Of a stretch of DNA of 64,000 nt, positions 13,428 to 20,902 are shown one piece after another. Position numbers and translations under genes: made by a program. A model generated the notes under the pieces. The model made no database searches. It saw only the letters and a list, made by a program, of their open reading frames with translations, and was not told where the DNA came from. The DNA lies in contig CAUVWY020000007.1 of NCBI GenBank assembly GCA_963555775.3, positions 1 to 64,000 of the forward strand, given 5' to 3'. The DNA is from JAJEDW01 sp963555775. Lineage in GTDB: Bacteria > Acidobacteriota > Terriglobia > 20CM-2-55-15. The stretch's first letter is position 1; each line of letters begins with the position of its first letter.

Positions 13428-13458
13428 AAAAATTCCTGGGGGCGGTCTATGACCGCCC
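13428..13458 (-). terminator. Hairpin with nearby T-run between rplJ and rplL
   Basis: On the minus strand GGGCGGTC pairs with GACCGCCC around a 3-nt loop, and five T residues occur 7 nt further on. The perfect 8-bp stem is terminator-like, but the spacing to the T-run is long. It may be a weak terminator or an RNA processing site between rplJ and rplL. No experimental data support either role. Confidence 0.35.
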
Positions 13459-13489
13459 GGGATAAGTGATTCCACAATTCACTGGACAA

Positions 13490-14017
13490 CTATTCCGAAA
13501 ACTTCTTCTCCTCGACAGCCTGATCCAGCACGACAGCCAGATTCCTGGCAACGGCGTTGACGCCCATCGCAATCCGCTGCGCACCGGAATTCAACAGATA
13601 CATCAACCTCGCCAGAAGTACTTCGTAGGAAGGCAGCGCAGCGATCTCGGCGAGTGAGGAGATTTCCACCACCCGGCCATTCACCATTCCCGTCCTGAAT
13701 TCGAAAACCGGGTGTTCCTTGGCGTAATCCGTCAACGCCTTTGCCAACGCGACCGGATCGGTTCCGTTGTACGCAATCGCGATGGGACCGTGGAAGGATT
13801 CCGCCAACTGGTTCGAGGGAGTCCCTTCGGACGCAATGTTCGCGATCCGGTTTTTAATGACACGATACTTGCTTCCCGATTCGCGAACCTTCTGACGCAG
13901 GTGAGTGTCCTCTTCGACAGTGAGTCCCTTGTACTGGACGACGATCAGATTGCTTGCCTCGGCAAACTCGCTCTTGAGGTATTCGATTTCGTCCTGTTTC
14001 TGTTTCTTCGACTTCAC
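13490..14017 (-). CDS. rplJ: 50S ribosomal protein L10
   Basis: L10 anchors L7/L12 dimers to 23S rRNA at the base of the ribosomal stalk. The 175-residue protein has the N-terminal rRNA-binding domain (NLIVVQYKGLTVEEDTHLR) and a C-terminal helix that binds L12. The start is GTG, preceded by GAGG at about 5 nt. It begins 18 bp after rplA. In E. coli L10 represses its own operon through a leader ahead of rplJ; the short gap here leaves little room for such a leader. Confidence 0.96.
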   Translation of the reverse strand: MKSKKQKQDEIEYLKSEFAEASNLIVVQYKGLTVEEDTHLRQKVRESGSKYRVIKNRIANIASEGTPSNQLAESFHGPIAIAYNGTDPVALAKALTDYAKEHPVFEFRTGMVNGRVVEISSLAEIAALPSYEVLLARLMYLLNSGAQRIAMGVNAVARNLAVVLDQAVEEKKFSE

Positions 14018-14035
14018 AATACCCTCACAACAGCC

Positions 14036-14731
14036 CTACTTGCTTTCCACCAACGCCGGGTCGACAGCAATTCCCGGGCTCATCGTGGTGGCGACCGTGA
14101 CTGACCTGACGTACTTTCCCTTTACCGTCGCAGGCCTCGCTTTCATGATCGAATCGGTGAGCGCCTGAGCGTTTTCGACCAACTTCTCGTGCTCGAATGA
14201 AATCTTGCCGAACGGGACATGGATGACGCCCGTTTTGTCGACCCGGTACTCCACCTTGCCGGCCTTCACTTCCTTGACCGCCTTGCCGACATCGAACGTG
14301 ACAGTACCGGTCTTCGGATTGGGCATGAGACCCCGTGGCCCGAGCACTCGACCGAGCTTGCCAACCGACTTCATCATGTCCGGAGTCGAAACACAGGCAT
14401 CGAAGGCCAGCCATCCACCCTTGATTTTCTCGACCAGTTCTTCGCCGCCGACAAATTCGGCGCCTGCCTGCTCGGCCTCACGCATCTTTTCGCCTGAAGC
14501 GATCACGCAAACGGTCTTGGACTTCCCGAGACCGTTCGGAAGTACAACCGTTCCACGAACCATCTGGTCGGCGTGCCTGGGATCCACACCAAGCCGCATG
14601 TGCAGTTCGACGGTCTCGTCAAACTTTGCGAACTTGATTTTCTGGAGCGCCGCCAGCGCCTCGCCCATGAGGTAACGCCGCGGCTCGATCGCCTCGGAAG
14701 CCTTCTTGTAGTTCTTTGTAACTTTCGCCAT
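14036..14731 (-). CDS. rplA: 50S ribosomal protein L1
   Basis: L1 forms the mobile stalk beside the ribosomal exit site and helps release deacylated tRNA. The 231-residue protein is of usual length, with the two-domain L1 fold indicated by VDPRHADQMVRGTVVLPNG and by GPRGLMPNPKTGTV. It lies 27 bp after rplK in the usual rplK-rplA-rplJ-rplL order. L1 represses the L11-L1 mRNA in other bacteria; no matching leader was identified here. Confidence 0.97.
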   Translation of the reverse strand: MAKVTKNYKKASEAIEPRRYLMGEALAALQKIKFAKFDETVELHMRLGVDPRHADQMVRGTVVLPNGLGKSKTVCVIASGEKMREAEQAGAEFVGGEELVEKIKGGWLAFDACVSTPDMMKSVGKLGRVLGPRGLMPNPKTGTVTFDVGKAVKEVKAGKVEYRVDKTGVIHVPFGKISFEHEKLVENAQALTDSIMKARPATVKGKYVRSVTVATTMSPGIAVDPALVESK

Positions 14732-14758
14732 CCGCTCTCAACTCCTGCCCGACACCGA

Positions 14759-15190
14759 CTAACCGACAACCTCGAGTCCCATGCTCCGGGCCGTTCCTTT
14801 GACGATCAGGACCGCCGCATCGAGACTGTTCGCATTCAGGTCCGGCATCTTTGTCCTGGCGATCTCCTCAACCTGCTTCGCGGTCACCTGACCGACCTTG
14901 TTCTTGTTCGGCTCGCCCGAACCCTTCGCGATCCCGGCGGAACGCTTTAACAAAACGGCTGCCGGAGGCGTCTTGGTGATGAAAGTGAATGACCGGTCGG
15001 CGTACACCGTAATGACGACGGGAATGATCAAGCCCTCTTGATCCTTCTCGGACGTTCTGGCATTGAACACCTTGCAGAAGTCCATGATTGCAACACCATG
15101 CTGGCCGAGCGCGGGGCCGACCGGCGGCGCGGGCGTGGCGTTTCCGGCCGGGAGCTGCAGTTTGATAAGACCGATTACTTTCTTTGCCAT
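14759..15190 (-). CDS. rplK: 50S ribosomal protein L11
   Basis: L11 binds the GTPase-associated centre of 23S rRNA and is the target region for thiostrepton. The 143-residue protein has the proline-rich segment NATPAPPVGPALGQHGV and the C-terminal rRNA-binding domain with KTPPAAVLLKRSAG. It is normally cotranscribed with secE-nusG upstream. Here a 132-bp repeat-bounded element lies between nusG and rplK, and the rplK ATG is 9 bp from its edge. Confidence 0.97.
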   Translation of the reverse strand: MAKKVIGLIKLQLPAGNATPAPPVGPALGQHGVAIMDFCKVFNARTSEKDQEGLIIPVVITVYADRSFTFITKTPPAAVLLKRSAGIAKGSGEPNKNKVGQVTAKQVEEIARTKMPDLNANSLDAAVLIVKGTARSMGLEVVG

Positions 15191-15199
15191 GTCTATTTA

Positions 15200-15331
15200 C
15201 CTAGCAGCCTGTCGGACTAACACCGAATCAAAAACCTAAGTCATTCATATGACTGTGTTTACCGTTTCGGGCTAAAAAGGGCCGTTGTTGAAAACAAAGG
15301 ACTTACGCCGAAAGTCCGACAGGCTGCTAGG
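15200..15331. mobile_element. 132-bp MITE-like element with perfect 19-bp inverted ends
   Basis: CCTAGCAGCCTGTCGGACT at 15200-15218 reappears as its exact reverse complement at 15313-15331. The interior is AT-richer than the flanking genes and encodes nothing convincing. The right arm overlaps the last sense codon and the TAG stop of nusG. Size and perfect terminal inverted repeats fit a non-autonomous transposon remnant. No matching transposase or clear target duplication is seen in the window. Confidence 0.6.
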
Positions 15332-15878
15332 TCTTTTCGACCTGCAGGAAATCCAACTCCACCGGTGTGGGACGTCCAAAAATCGTAACCATCACCTTCA
15401 ACGTACCGCGATCGTCGTTCACTTCGTCCACGGTTCCGGAAAAACTACTGAACGGACCGTCGATGATCTTGACCGTCTCGCCACAATCGAAGGACAGCTT
15501 CGGCTTGGGCCGGTCGGCGGCGGCGGTCTCGACTCGATAGACGATTTGTTGGACCTCTTCGTCCGACAACGGCGTCGGGATCGAGCCCGACCCGACGAAC
15601 CCGGTCACTCGCGGCGTGTCCTTCACCAAGTGCCACGCTTCGTCGCTAGGGCCGCCACGTTCGGTGGTGGCCATCTCGATCAGGACATAACCCGGATAGA
15701 ACATTTTCTGGGAGACCACTCGTTTCCCACCCTTGACCTCGATCACCTCTTCGGTGGGGATCAGCACGTTCGAAACTTGCGCTTCGAGCCCGAACGCCGA
15801 TGCCCGGGAACGAAGGCTGTCGGCCACCTTGCGCTCAAAACCCGAATACGTGTGGATGATGTACCAACTCTTTGCCAA
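15327..15878 (-). CDS. nusG: Transcription termination/antitermination protein NusG
   Basis: NusG binds the RNA polymerase clamp, increases processivity and links transcription to Rho or to the ribosome. The N-terminal NGN domain begins AKSWYIIHTYSGFE and the C-terminal KOW domain includes GETVKIIDGPFSSFSGTV. The start chosen is TTG at 15878, which matches the family N-terminus, has GGAGG 11 nt upstream inside the end of secE, and gives 183 residues. A GTG at 15899 would add 7 residues and overlap secE. The TAG stop lies inside the inverted repeat of the 132-bp element. Confidence 0.93.
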   Translation of the reverse strand: MAKSWYIIHTYSGFERKVADSLRSRASAFGLEAQVSNVLIPTEEVIEVKGGKRVVSQKMFYPGYVLIEMATTERGGPSDEAWHLVKDTPRVTGFVGSGSIPTPLSDEEVQQIVYRVETAAADRPKPKLSFDCGETVKIIDGPFSSFSGTVDEVNDDRGTLKVMVTIFGRPTPVELDFLQVEKT

Positions 15879-15885
15879 CGGCTGT

Positions 15886-16116
15886 TTAACCTCCACCACC
15901 GAAGTAGCTCAGGAGTCCGTCCAGGCCCTGGCCGAGCACATAGTCGACCACTCCCAGATAGACGCCAAAAAAGAACACGGCAATAATAACGACAACTGTG
16001 GTCCCGGTGACTTCCTCGCGTCCGGGCCAGGACACTTTCTTGATTTCGCTACGAACATCGCCGTAGAACTGCGTACTCCGTTGGGACCAGTCTTTGACTT
16101 TTTCTACCGATTTCAT
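15886..16116 (-). CDS. secE: Protein translocase subunit SecE
   Basis: SecE is the small membrane subunit that clamps SecY in the Sec translocon. The 76-residue protein has an amphipathic region with the conserved EIKKVSWPGREEV motif, followed by one transmembrane helix (about 41-64) and a glycine-rich C-terminus. Position between tRNA-Trp and nusG is the standard arrangement. The ribosome binding site inferred for nusG lies in its last codons, suggesting translational coupling. Confidence 0.94.
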   Translation of the reverse strand: MKSVEKVKDWSQRSTQFYGDVRSEIKKVSWPGREEVTGTTVVVIIAVFFFGVYLGVVDYVLGQGLDGLLSYFGGGG

Positions 16117-16157
16117 CTTTCGATTCGGGTTGCGAACAATCGATTTAACAAGTAAGG

Positions 16158-16231
16158 CAGGCCAGGAGGGATTCGAACCCCCAGCATCCGGTTTTGGAGA
16201 CCGGCGCTCTACCAGTTGGAGCTACTGGCCT
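16158..16231 (-). tRNA. tRNA-Trp (CCA)
   Basis: The minus strand folds into a cloverleaf with acceptor AGGCCAG/CTGGCCT, a TAGAGC-type D arm, anticodon CCA in loop CTCCAAA and a GGTTCGAATC T arm. The 3' CCA is not encoded. It lies between rpmG and secE, a position seen in many bacteria. Confidence 0.95.
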
Positions 16232-16274
16232 GCACTGGAGGAGCTGAAAATCGAATAATTCTAACAGATTACGC

Positions 16275-16424
16275 CTATTTCGTCTCGCGATGAAGTCTGT
16301 GCTTCCGACATCGCGGGCAATACTTCTTGGTTTGGAGCCGATCGGTCTGCTTCTTCTTGTTCCGCGTGTTCGTGTAGTTGCGTTCCTTGCACTCCGTGCA
16401 TTGCAAAATGATGATGTCTCTCAT
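16275..16424 (-). CDS. rpmG: 50S ribosomal protein L33
   Basis: L33 is a small zinc-ribbon protein near the ribosomal exit site. The 49-residue product begins MRDIIILQCTECKERNY and contains CTEC and CPRC, so this is the zinc-binding form rather than a cysteine-free paralogue. The ATG is 9 bp after the tuf stop, and tRNA-Trp follows within 44 bp, so cotranscription is likely. Order tuf-rpmG-tRNA-Trp-secE-nusG is common in bacteria. Confidence 0.95.
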   Translation of the reverse strand: MRDIIILQCTECKERNYTNTRNKKKQTDRLQTKKYCPRCRKHRLHRETK

Positions 16425-16433
16425 GACGCAGGA

Positions 16434-17621
<1,188 letters not shown>

Positions 17622-17689
17622 TCGCTCTACCTCGTGTTCCTCTTTGTTGGCGCGCGCTATTGCGCGGGACCGTCCGTTTCCTACCAAGG

Positions 17690-17762
17690 AGCGGGAGACG
17701 GGATTCGAACCCGCGACCAACGGCTTGGAAGGCCGTGACTCTAGCCACTGAGTTACTCCCGC
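17690..17762 (-). tRNA. tRNA-Gly (TCC)
   Basis: Acceptor GCGGGAG/CTCCCGC, anticodon loop CTTCCAA with anticodon TCC, and T arm GGGTTCGAATCCC are seen on the minus strand. CCA is not encoded. It is the last tRNA before tuf and lies 7 bp from tRNA-Thr(GGT). Confidence 0.95.
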
Positions 17763-17769
17763 TTGTTTC

Positions 17770-17844
<75 letters not shown>

Positions 17845-17949
17845 CAGTAACCATTTTACGGTCAACTATCCGGTCATTCGTCCGGTCATTCGTCCGTTTG
17901 ACTGTCCGATGAAACGGATTTCGGTCATCTCCGGAAACCGTTTCCACAG

Positions 17950-18035
17950 TGGACAGGGGAGGATTCGAACCTCCGTAGCCCGCAAGGAGCGCCAGATTTA
18001 CAGTCTGGTGCGTTTAACCACTCCGCCACCTGTCC
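17950..18035 (-). tRNA. tRNA-Tyr (GTA)
   Basis: Acceptor GGACAGG/CCTGTCC, anticodon loop CTGTAAA with anticodon GTA, and the long variable arm typical of bacterial tRNA-Tyr are present. CCA is not encoded. Confidence 0.95.
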
Positions 18036-18095
18036 GAAGTTATCCGGAAGCCAGGATAGCTCCGAAGACTCCTGGCAACAGCCCCTTGCCCGATG

Positions 18096-18168
18096 AGCTG
18101 GCGAAGGGAGTCGAACCCCCGACCTGCTGATTACAAATCAGCTGCTCTACCAGCTGAGCTACGCCAGC
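18096..18168 (-). tRNA. tRNA-Thr (TGT)
   Basis: Acceptor GCTGGCG/CGCCAGC, anticodon loop TTTGTAA with anticodon TGT and T arm GGGTTCGACTCCC are present. CCA is not encoded. This is the first gene of the tRNA-tuf transcription unit. Confidence 0.95.
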
Positions 18169-18180
18169 GACAAACATCCA

Positions 18181-18210
18181 AATTTAGCACAGGCTTACCA
18201 GGTGTTTCAA
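18181..18210 (-). promoter_or_regulatory. Candidate sigma-70 promoter for the tRNA-tuf operon
   Basis: On the minus strand TTGAAA (-35) and TAAATT (-10) are separated by 18 nt, and the -10 ends 12 nt before the 5' end of tRNA-Thr(TGT). Spacing and position suit a stable-RNA promoter. The target duplication of the neighbouring IS begins only 8 bp upstream of the -35 box. The call is from consensus likeness alone. Confidence 0.5.
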
Positions 18211-18218
18211 TCCCAAAA

Positions 18219-18228
18219 GACTCGGCGT
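18219..18228. repeat. 10-bp direct repeat (IS target duplication), copy 1 of 3
   Basis: GACTCGGCGT occurs here, at 20145-20154 and at 22071-22080, exactly 1,926 bp apart, flanking and separating the two ISAs1-type elements. ISAs1-family insertions commonly make target duplications of about 8-10 bp. Confidence 0.75.
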
Positions 18229-18244
18229 CACGGCAAATTTGTTC

Positions 18245-18976
18245 TCAGATGGAGCATGATGTGGGGAATGAATTTCGAGTCATTCTCAAGTAGTCGAAGA
18301 CGAGACGGGTATTGAAAGAGAGTTTACGCATCGATTGGGCGATCGATTGAGCGGGTTTTTGAAAGGATTTGAGAATACCGACGGCAAAGCGTCGGAGGCG
18401 GGTGATGTTTTCCGGGCCGAAGCCGGTGCGGATTCGACTGCGGTCCTCATCGTAATTCCAGTCGATGATGTAATGGACGCTTTCGATACTCCAATGACCG
18501 CGATTGATGGCCAGTAAGCGTTTGGGGGAGGCCTCGCCGGGTGAGCGGTTTGTGATGCCCAGTGCGGTTTCACACGTGAGGGCGCCGGATTTCTTGTCGA
18601 TGGATTCGCGCTCGATCAGAAAGACCTGGCCCAGGTGGGGAAAGTCGAGGTAGTGGTTGAGTTCGGTACTACACCAAATGCGTCGGGTCTCGATGCGGCC
18701 ATGCTCGGGTGGCGTGACCTCGACAAAGTCGGGTTGTCCGCGGGTTTGGAACAGCAACGCGATATCGTGTTCCAGTGTCGGTTGGTTGCCTTTGACCGTG
18801 AAATGATAGTGCGCTCCCCGCTCGACTAAATAGTGCGCGATCGCACGTTGGGTCAGCAGGGCATCGCCGGTGATGTCCTTGCCGGCGATGTCGCAGGTTT
18901 GAAGCAAGGGAACGGCCATGCCGATTTCGTTCGTGCGCTTGCGCTCCTCGCCGCCGGCTACAGGCAGGGTTCCCAC
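18245..18976 (-). CDS. ISAs1 transposase, C-terminal part (-1 frame), copy A
   Basis: This 243-residue frame carries the second catalytic Asp (KDITGDALLTQ) and the catalytic Glu region (INRGHWSIESVHYIIDW) of the ISAs1 DDE transposase. It starts with GTG at the point where a -1 shift on A_AAA_AAG leaves the upstream frame, so it is most likely made as a ~601-residue fusion with the 18958-20049 product and not alone. No good ribosome binding site precedes the GTG. It differs from copy B at roughly ten residues, clustered in this half. Confidence 0.8.
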   Translation of the reverse strand: MGTLPVAGGEERKRTNEIGMAVPLLQTCDIAGKDITGDALLTQRAIAHYLVERGAHYHFTVKGNQPTLEHDIALLFQTRGQPDFVEVTPPEHGRIETRRIWCSTELNHYLDFPHLGQVFLIERESIDKKSGALTCETALGITNRSPGEASPKRLLAINRGHWSIESVHYIIDWNYDEDRSRIRTGFGPENITRLRRFAVGILKSFQKPAQSIAQSMRKLSFNTRLVFDYLRMTRNSFPTSCSI

Positions 18977-20049
18977 TTTTTTTGGGTGTAGCAGCGTTTC
19001 GACTCATGCCCGACCACGCTCATGATGTGGGTCTGACGCCCGTCCGAGTCGAGGGCGTTCTTCATCGTCTTGCCATCCATGGCCAGCGCATCGTCCGGGG
19101 CGCCCCACGCCCGATTCCACGCATTGAGCGCCCGGTCCAGCGCCCCCGGTTCAATCCGGACCAGACAATCCCGAATCACAAACTCGCTGGGAACCACATA
19201 GCGGCCGTTCTCCCGCCGGCAGCCAAAACGTTCGCGGGCTTTCTGCCCCAGGGCATCGGCCCAATCCGAGATGGCTTTATAGCCGTGCATGCCGCACAGC
19301 GTCGCGCCCGCCGCGATGCCCAGCACTGCCGACAAGGGATGGCGCCGTCCCTGAGCGCGGCGCGGATCGGGAATGGTCTTGAAGCACTGGGGGAGTTGGC
19401 GCATCTGTGCGGCATTGAGCATGATCTTGGGGGCTCCGGTGAGTTGAAGATGTTCCCGGCCAGGGTGGGTCAGTTGCCCGCGCGCATCGCGGCACAGGGG
19501 ACGCACAAAGACAAGCTTCGGGGCATCGGCTTCGGCGCTGTAGCCGTCCCGGGTGCGCCGGTATCCCCGGGTCCGTCCCAGTTCCAACCAGTTCGACGCG
19601 CGATACACGCCGCCATGGAAGCGCCGGGGATCCACAAACGTTTCCAGCAGCAGCAACCCATGACCGAACCGTTCGCGCCAATCCGACCCGGCCCGCCGCT
19701 CGGTCCCTGACAACACCCGCGAGCCCACATTCGGCCGATTCCAGCCCGGCAGGATCAAAAAGCGGCTGTTGTTGGCGATCAGTTTCAGCCGCCCATACTG
19801 CGAGCGGAAGTCCCAGCCGATCCATCGATCCCGAACCCCGCACTTCAGCGCCGACGCCGACAGGCTCAGTTGCGCCACCCACTGCCCGCGCCATGTGGCC
19901 ACGTACCAGACCGTCTCCCCGATCTTCGCCAGTGCGCCCAGATAATGATGACGCTTCATCTGCTCTTGATACTGCCCTTCCTCGCTTCGCTCCACTGGCC
20001 GTACCCCGATCTCCGACAGTTCCTGGCTGGTCAATTTCGTCCTCTCCAT
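18958..20049 (-). CDS. DUF4338 (DruA-like) domain fused to ISAs1 transposase N-terminus, copy A
   Basis: Residues ~1-200 resemble DUF4338, with RDRWIGWDFRSQYGRLKLIA, NNSRFLILPGW, LLLETFVDPRRFHGGVYRAS and NWLELGRTRG. From ~225 the ISAs1 transposase begins (FKTIPDPRRAQGRRH) and includes the first catalytic Asp in AMDGKTMKNALDSDG. The frame ends soon after CYTQKK at a TAG, leaving out the rest of the catalytic core. Seven A residues followed by G at this point form the dnaX-type A_AAA_AAG heptamer, and a -1 shift enters the 18245-18976 frame. DUF4338 is also found in the Druantia defence protein DruA; its role in this IS is not known to me. Confidence 0.8.
   Translation of the reverse strand: MERTKLTSQELSEIGVRPVERSEEGQYQEQMKRHHYLGALAKIGETVWYVATWRGQWVAQLSLSASALKCGVRDRWIGWDFRSQYGRLKLIANNSRFLILPGWNRPNVGSRVLSGTERRAGSDWRERFGHGLLLLETFVDPRRFHGGVYRASNWLELGRTRGYRRTRDGYSAEADAPKLVFVRPLCRDARGQLTHPGREHLQLTGAPKIMLNAAQMRQLPQCFKTIPDPRRAQGRRHPLSAVLGIAAGATLCGMHGYKAISDWADALGQKARERFGCRRENGRYVVPSEFVIRDCLVRIEPGALDRALNAWNRAWGAPDDALAMDGKTMKNALDSDGRQTHIMSVVGHESKRCYTQKKWEPCL
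18976..18984 (-). promoter_or_regulatory. A_AAA_AAG slippery site, copy A
   Basis: The 0-frame codons CAA AAA AAG form the heptamer A AAA AAG, the strongest known bacterial -1 frameshift signal in dnaX and several IS families. The two transposase frames meet exactly here in -1 register. The same site is preserved in copy B. A stimulatory stem-loop is not obvious. Confidence 0.7.
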
Positions 20050-20144
20050 TCAGCGTTTTATACAGGAATCTCCTCGCTATGTCCAGCTTGTCAGGTTAAA
20101 CCACTGAATTCTCGGACGTTCACTGGAAGGACAAATTCACCCTG

Positions 20145-20154
20145 GACTCGGCGT
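20145..20154. repeat. Shared 10-bp direct repeat between the two IS copies, copy 2 of 3
   Basis: GACTCGGCGT is the only sequence between the right end of IS copy A and the left end of copy B, so one repeat serves both elements. This arrangement suggests recombination or tandem duplication of one insertion rather than two independent events. Confidence 0.75.
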
Positions 20155-20170
20155 CACGGCAAATTTGTTC

Positions 20171-20902
20171 TCAGATGGAGCATGATGTGGGGAATGAATT
20201 TCGAGTCATTCTCAAGTAGTCGAAGACGAGACGGGTATTGAAAGAGAGTTTGCGCATCGATTGGGCGATCGATTGAGCGGGTTTTTGAAAGGATTTGAGA
20301 ATACCGACGGCAAAGCGTCGGAGGCGGGTGATGTTTTCCGGGCCGAAGCCGGTGCGGATTCGACTGCGGTCCTCATCGTAATTCCAGTCGATGATGTAAT
20401 GGACGCTTTCGATACTCCAATGACCGCGATTGATGGCCAGCAAGCGTTCGGGGGAGGTTTCGCCGGGTGAGCGGCTCGTGATGCCCAGCGCGGTTTCACA
20501 CGTGAGGGCGCCGGATTTCTTGTCGATGGATTCGCGCTCGATCCGAAAGACCTGGCCCAGGTGGGGAAAGTCGAGGTAGTGGTTGAGTTCGGCGCTACAC
20601 CAAATGCGCCGGGTTTCGATGCGGCCATGATCGGGCGGGGTGACCTCGACAAAGTCGGGTTGTCCGCGGGTTTGGAACTGGAACGCGATATCGCGTTCCA
20701 GCGTCGGTTGGTTGCCTTTGACCGTGAAATGATAGTGCGCTCCCCGCTCGACCAAATAGCGCGCGATCGCACGTTGGGTCAGCAGGGCATCGCCGGTGAT
20801 GTCCTTGCCGGCGATGTCGCAGGTTTGAAGCAAGGGAACGGCCATGCCGATTTCGTTCGTGCGCTTGCGCTCCTCGCCGCCGGCTACAGGCAGGGTTCCC
20901 AC
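20171..20902 (-). CDS. ISAs1 transposase, C-terminal part (-1 frame), copy B
   Basis: This is the counterpart of the 18245-18976 frame, with the same second Asp and Glu motifs and the same GTG at the frameshift junction. Differences from copy A include RYLVERG for HYLVERG, DIAFQFQTRG for DIALLFQTRG and ITSRSPGETSPER for ITNRSPGEASPKR. All are conservative enough to keep a working transposase plausible. Confidence 0.8.
   Translation of the reverse strand: MGTLPVAGGEERKRTNEIGMAVPLLQTCDIAGKDITGDALLTQRAIARYLVERGAHYHFTVKGNQPTLERDIAFQFQTRGQPDFVEVTPPDHGRIETRRIWCSAELNHYLDFPHLGQVFRIERESIDKKSGALTCETALGITSRSPGETSPERLLAINRGHWSIESVHYIIDWNYDEDRSRIRTGFGPENITRLRRFAVGILKSFQKPAQSIAQSMRKLSFNTRLVFDYLRMTRNSFPTSCSI

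Larger units (their letters stand above)
18229..20144 (-). mobile_element. ISAs1-type insertion sequence, copy A
   Basis: The element is 1,916 bp. Its ends are imperfect inverted repeats: the left starts CACGGCAAATTTGTTCT and the right, read inward, starts CAGGGTGAATTTGTCCT. It is flanked by GACTCGGCGT direct repeats. It carries two overlapping minus-strand reading frames that together encode a DUF4338 domain and a full ISAs1 transposase. It lies directly against copy B, separated only by the shared 10-bp repeat. Confidence 0.85.

Noticed and set aside
17622..17720. N-terminal extension of tuf copy 2 by 33 codons
   Set aside because: The extension lies within tRNA-Gly and the leader, and is not found in EF-Tu. 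The ATG at 17621 has the ribosome binding site and the family start.
18976..18984. The A7 run as a plain sequencing error splitting one transposase gene
   Set aside because: The same run and phase recur in the second, partly diverged IS copy, and the heptamer is the classic frameshift signal. An error cannot be fully excluded without reads.
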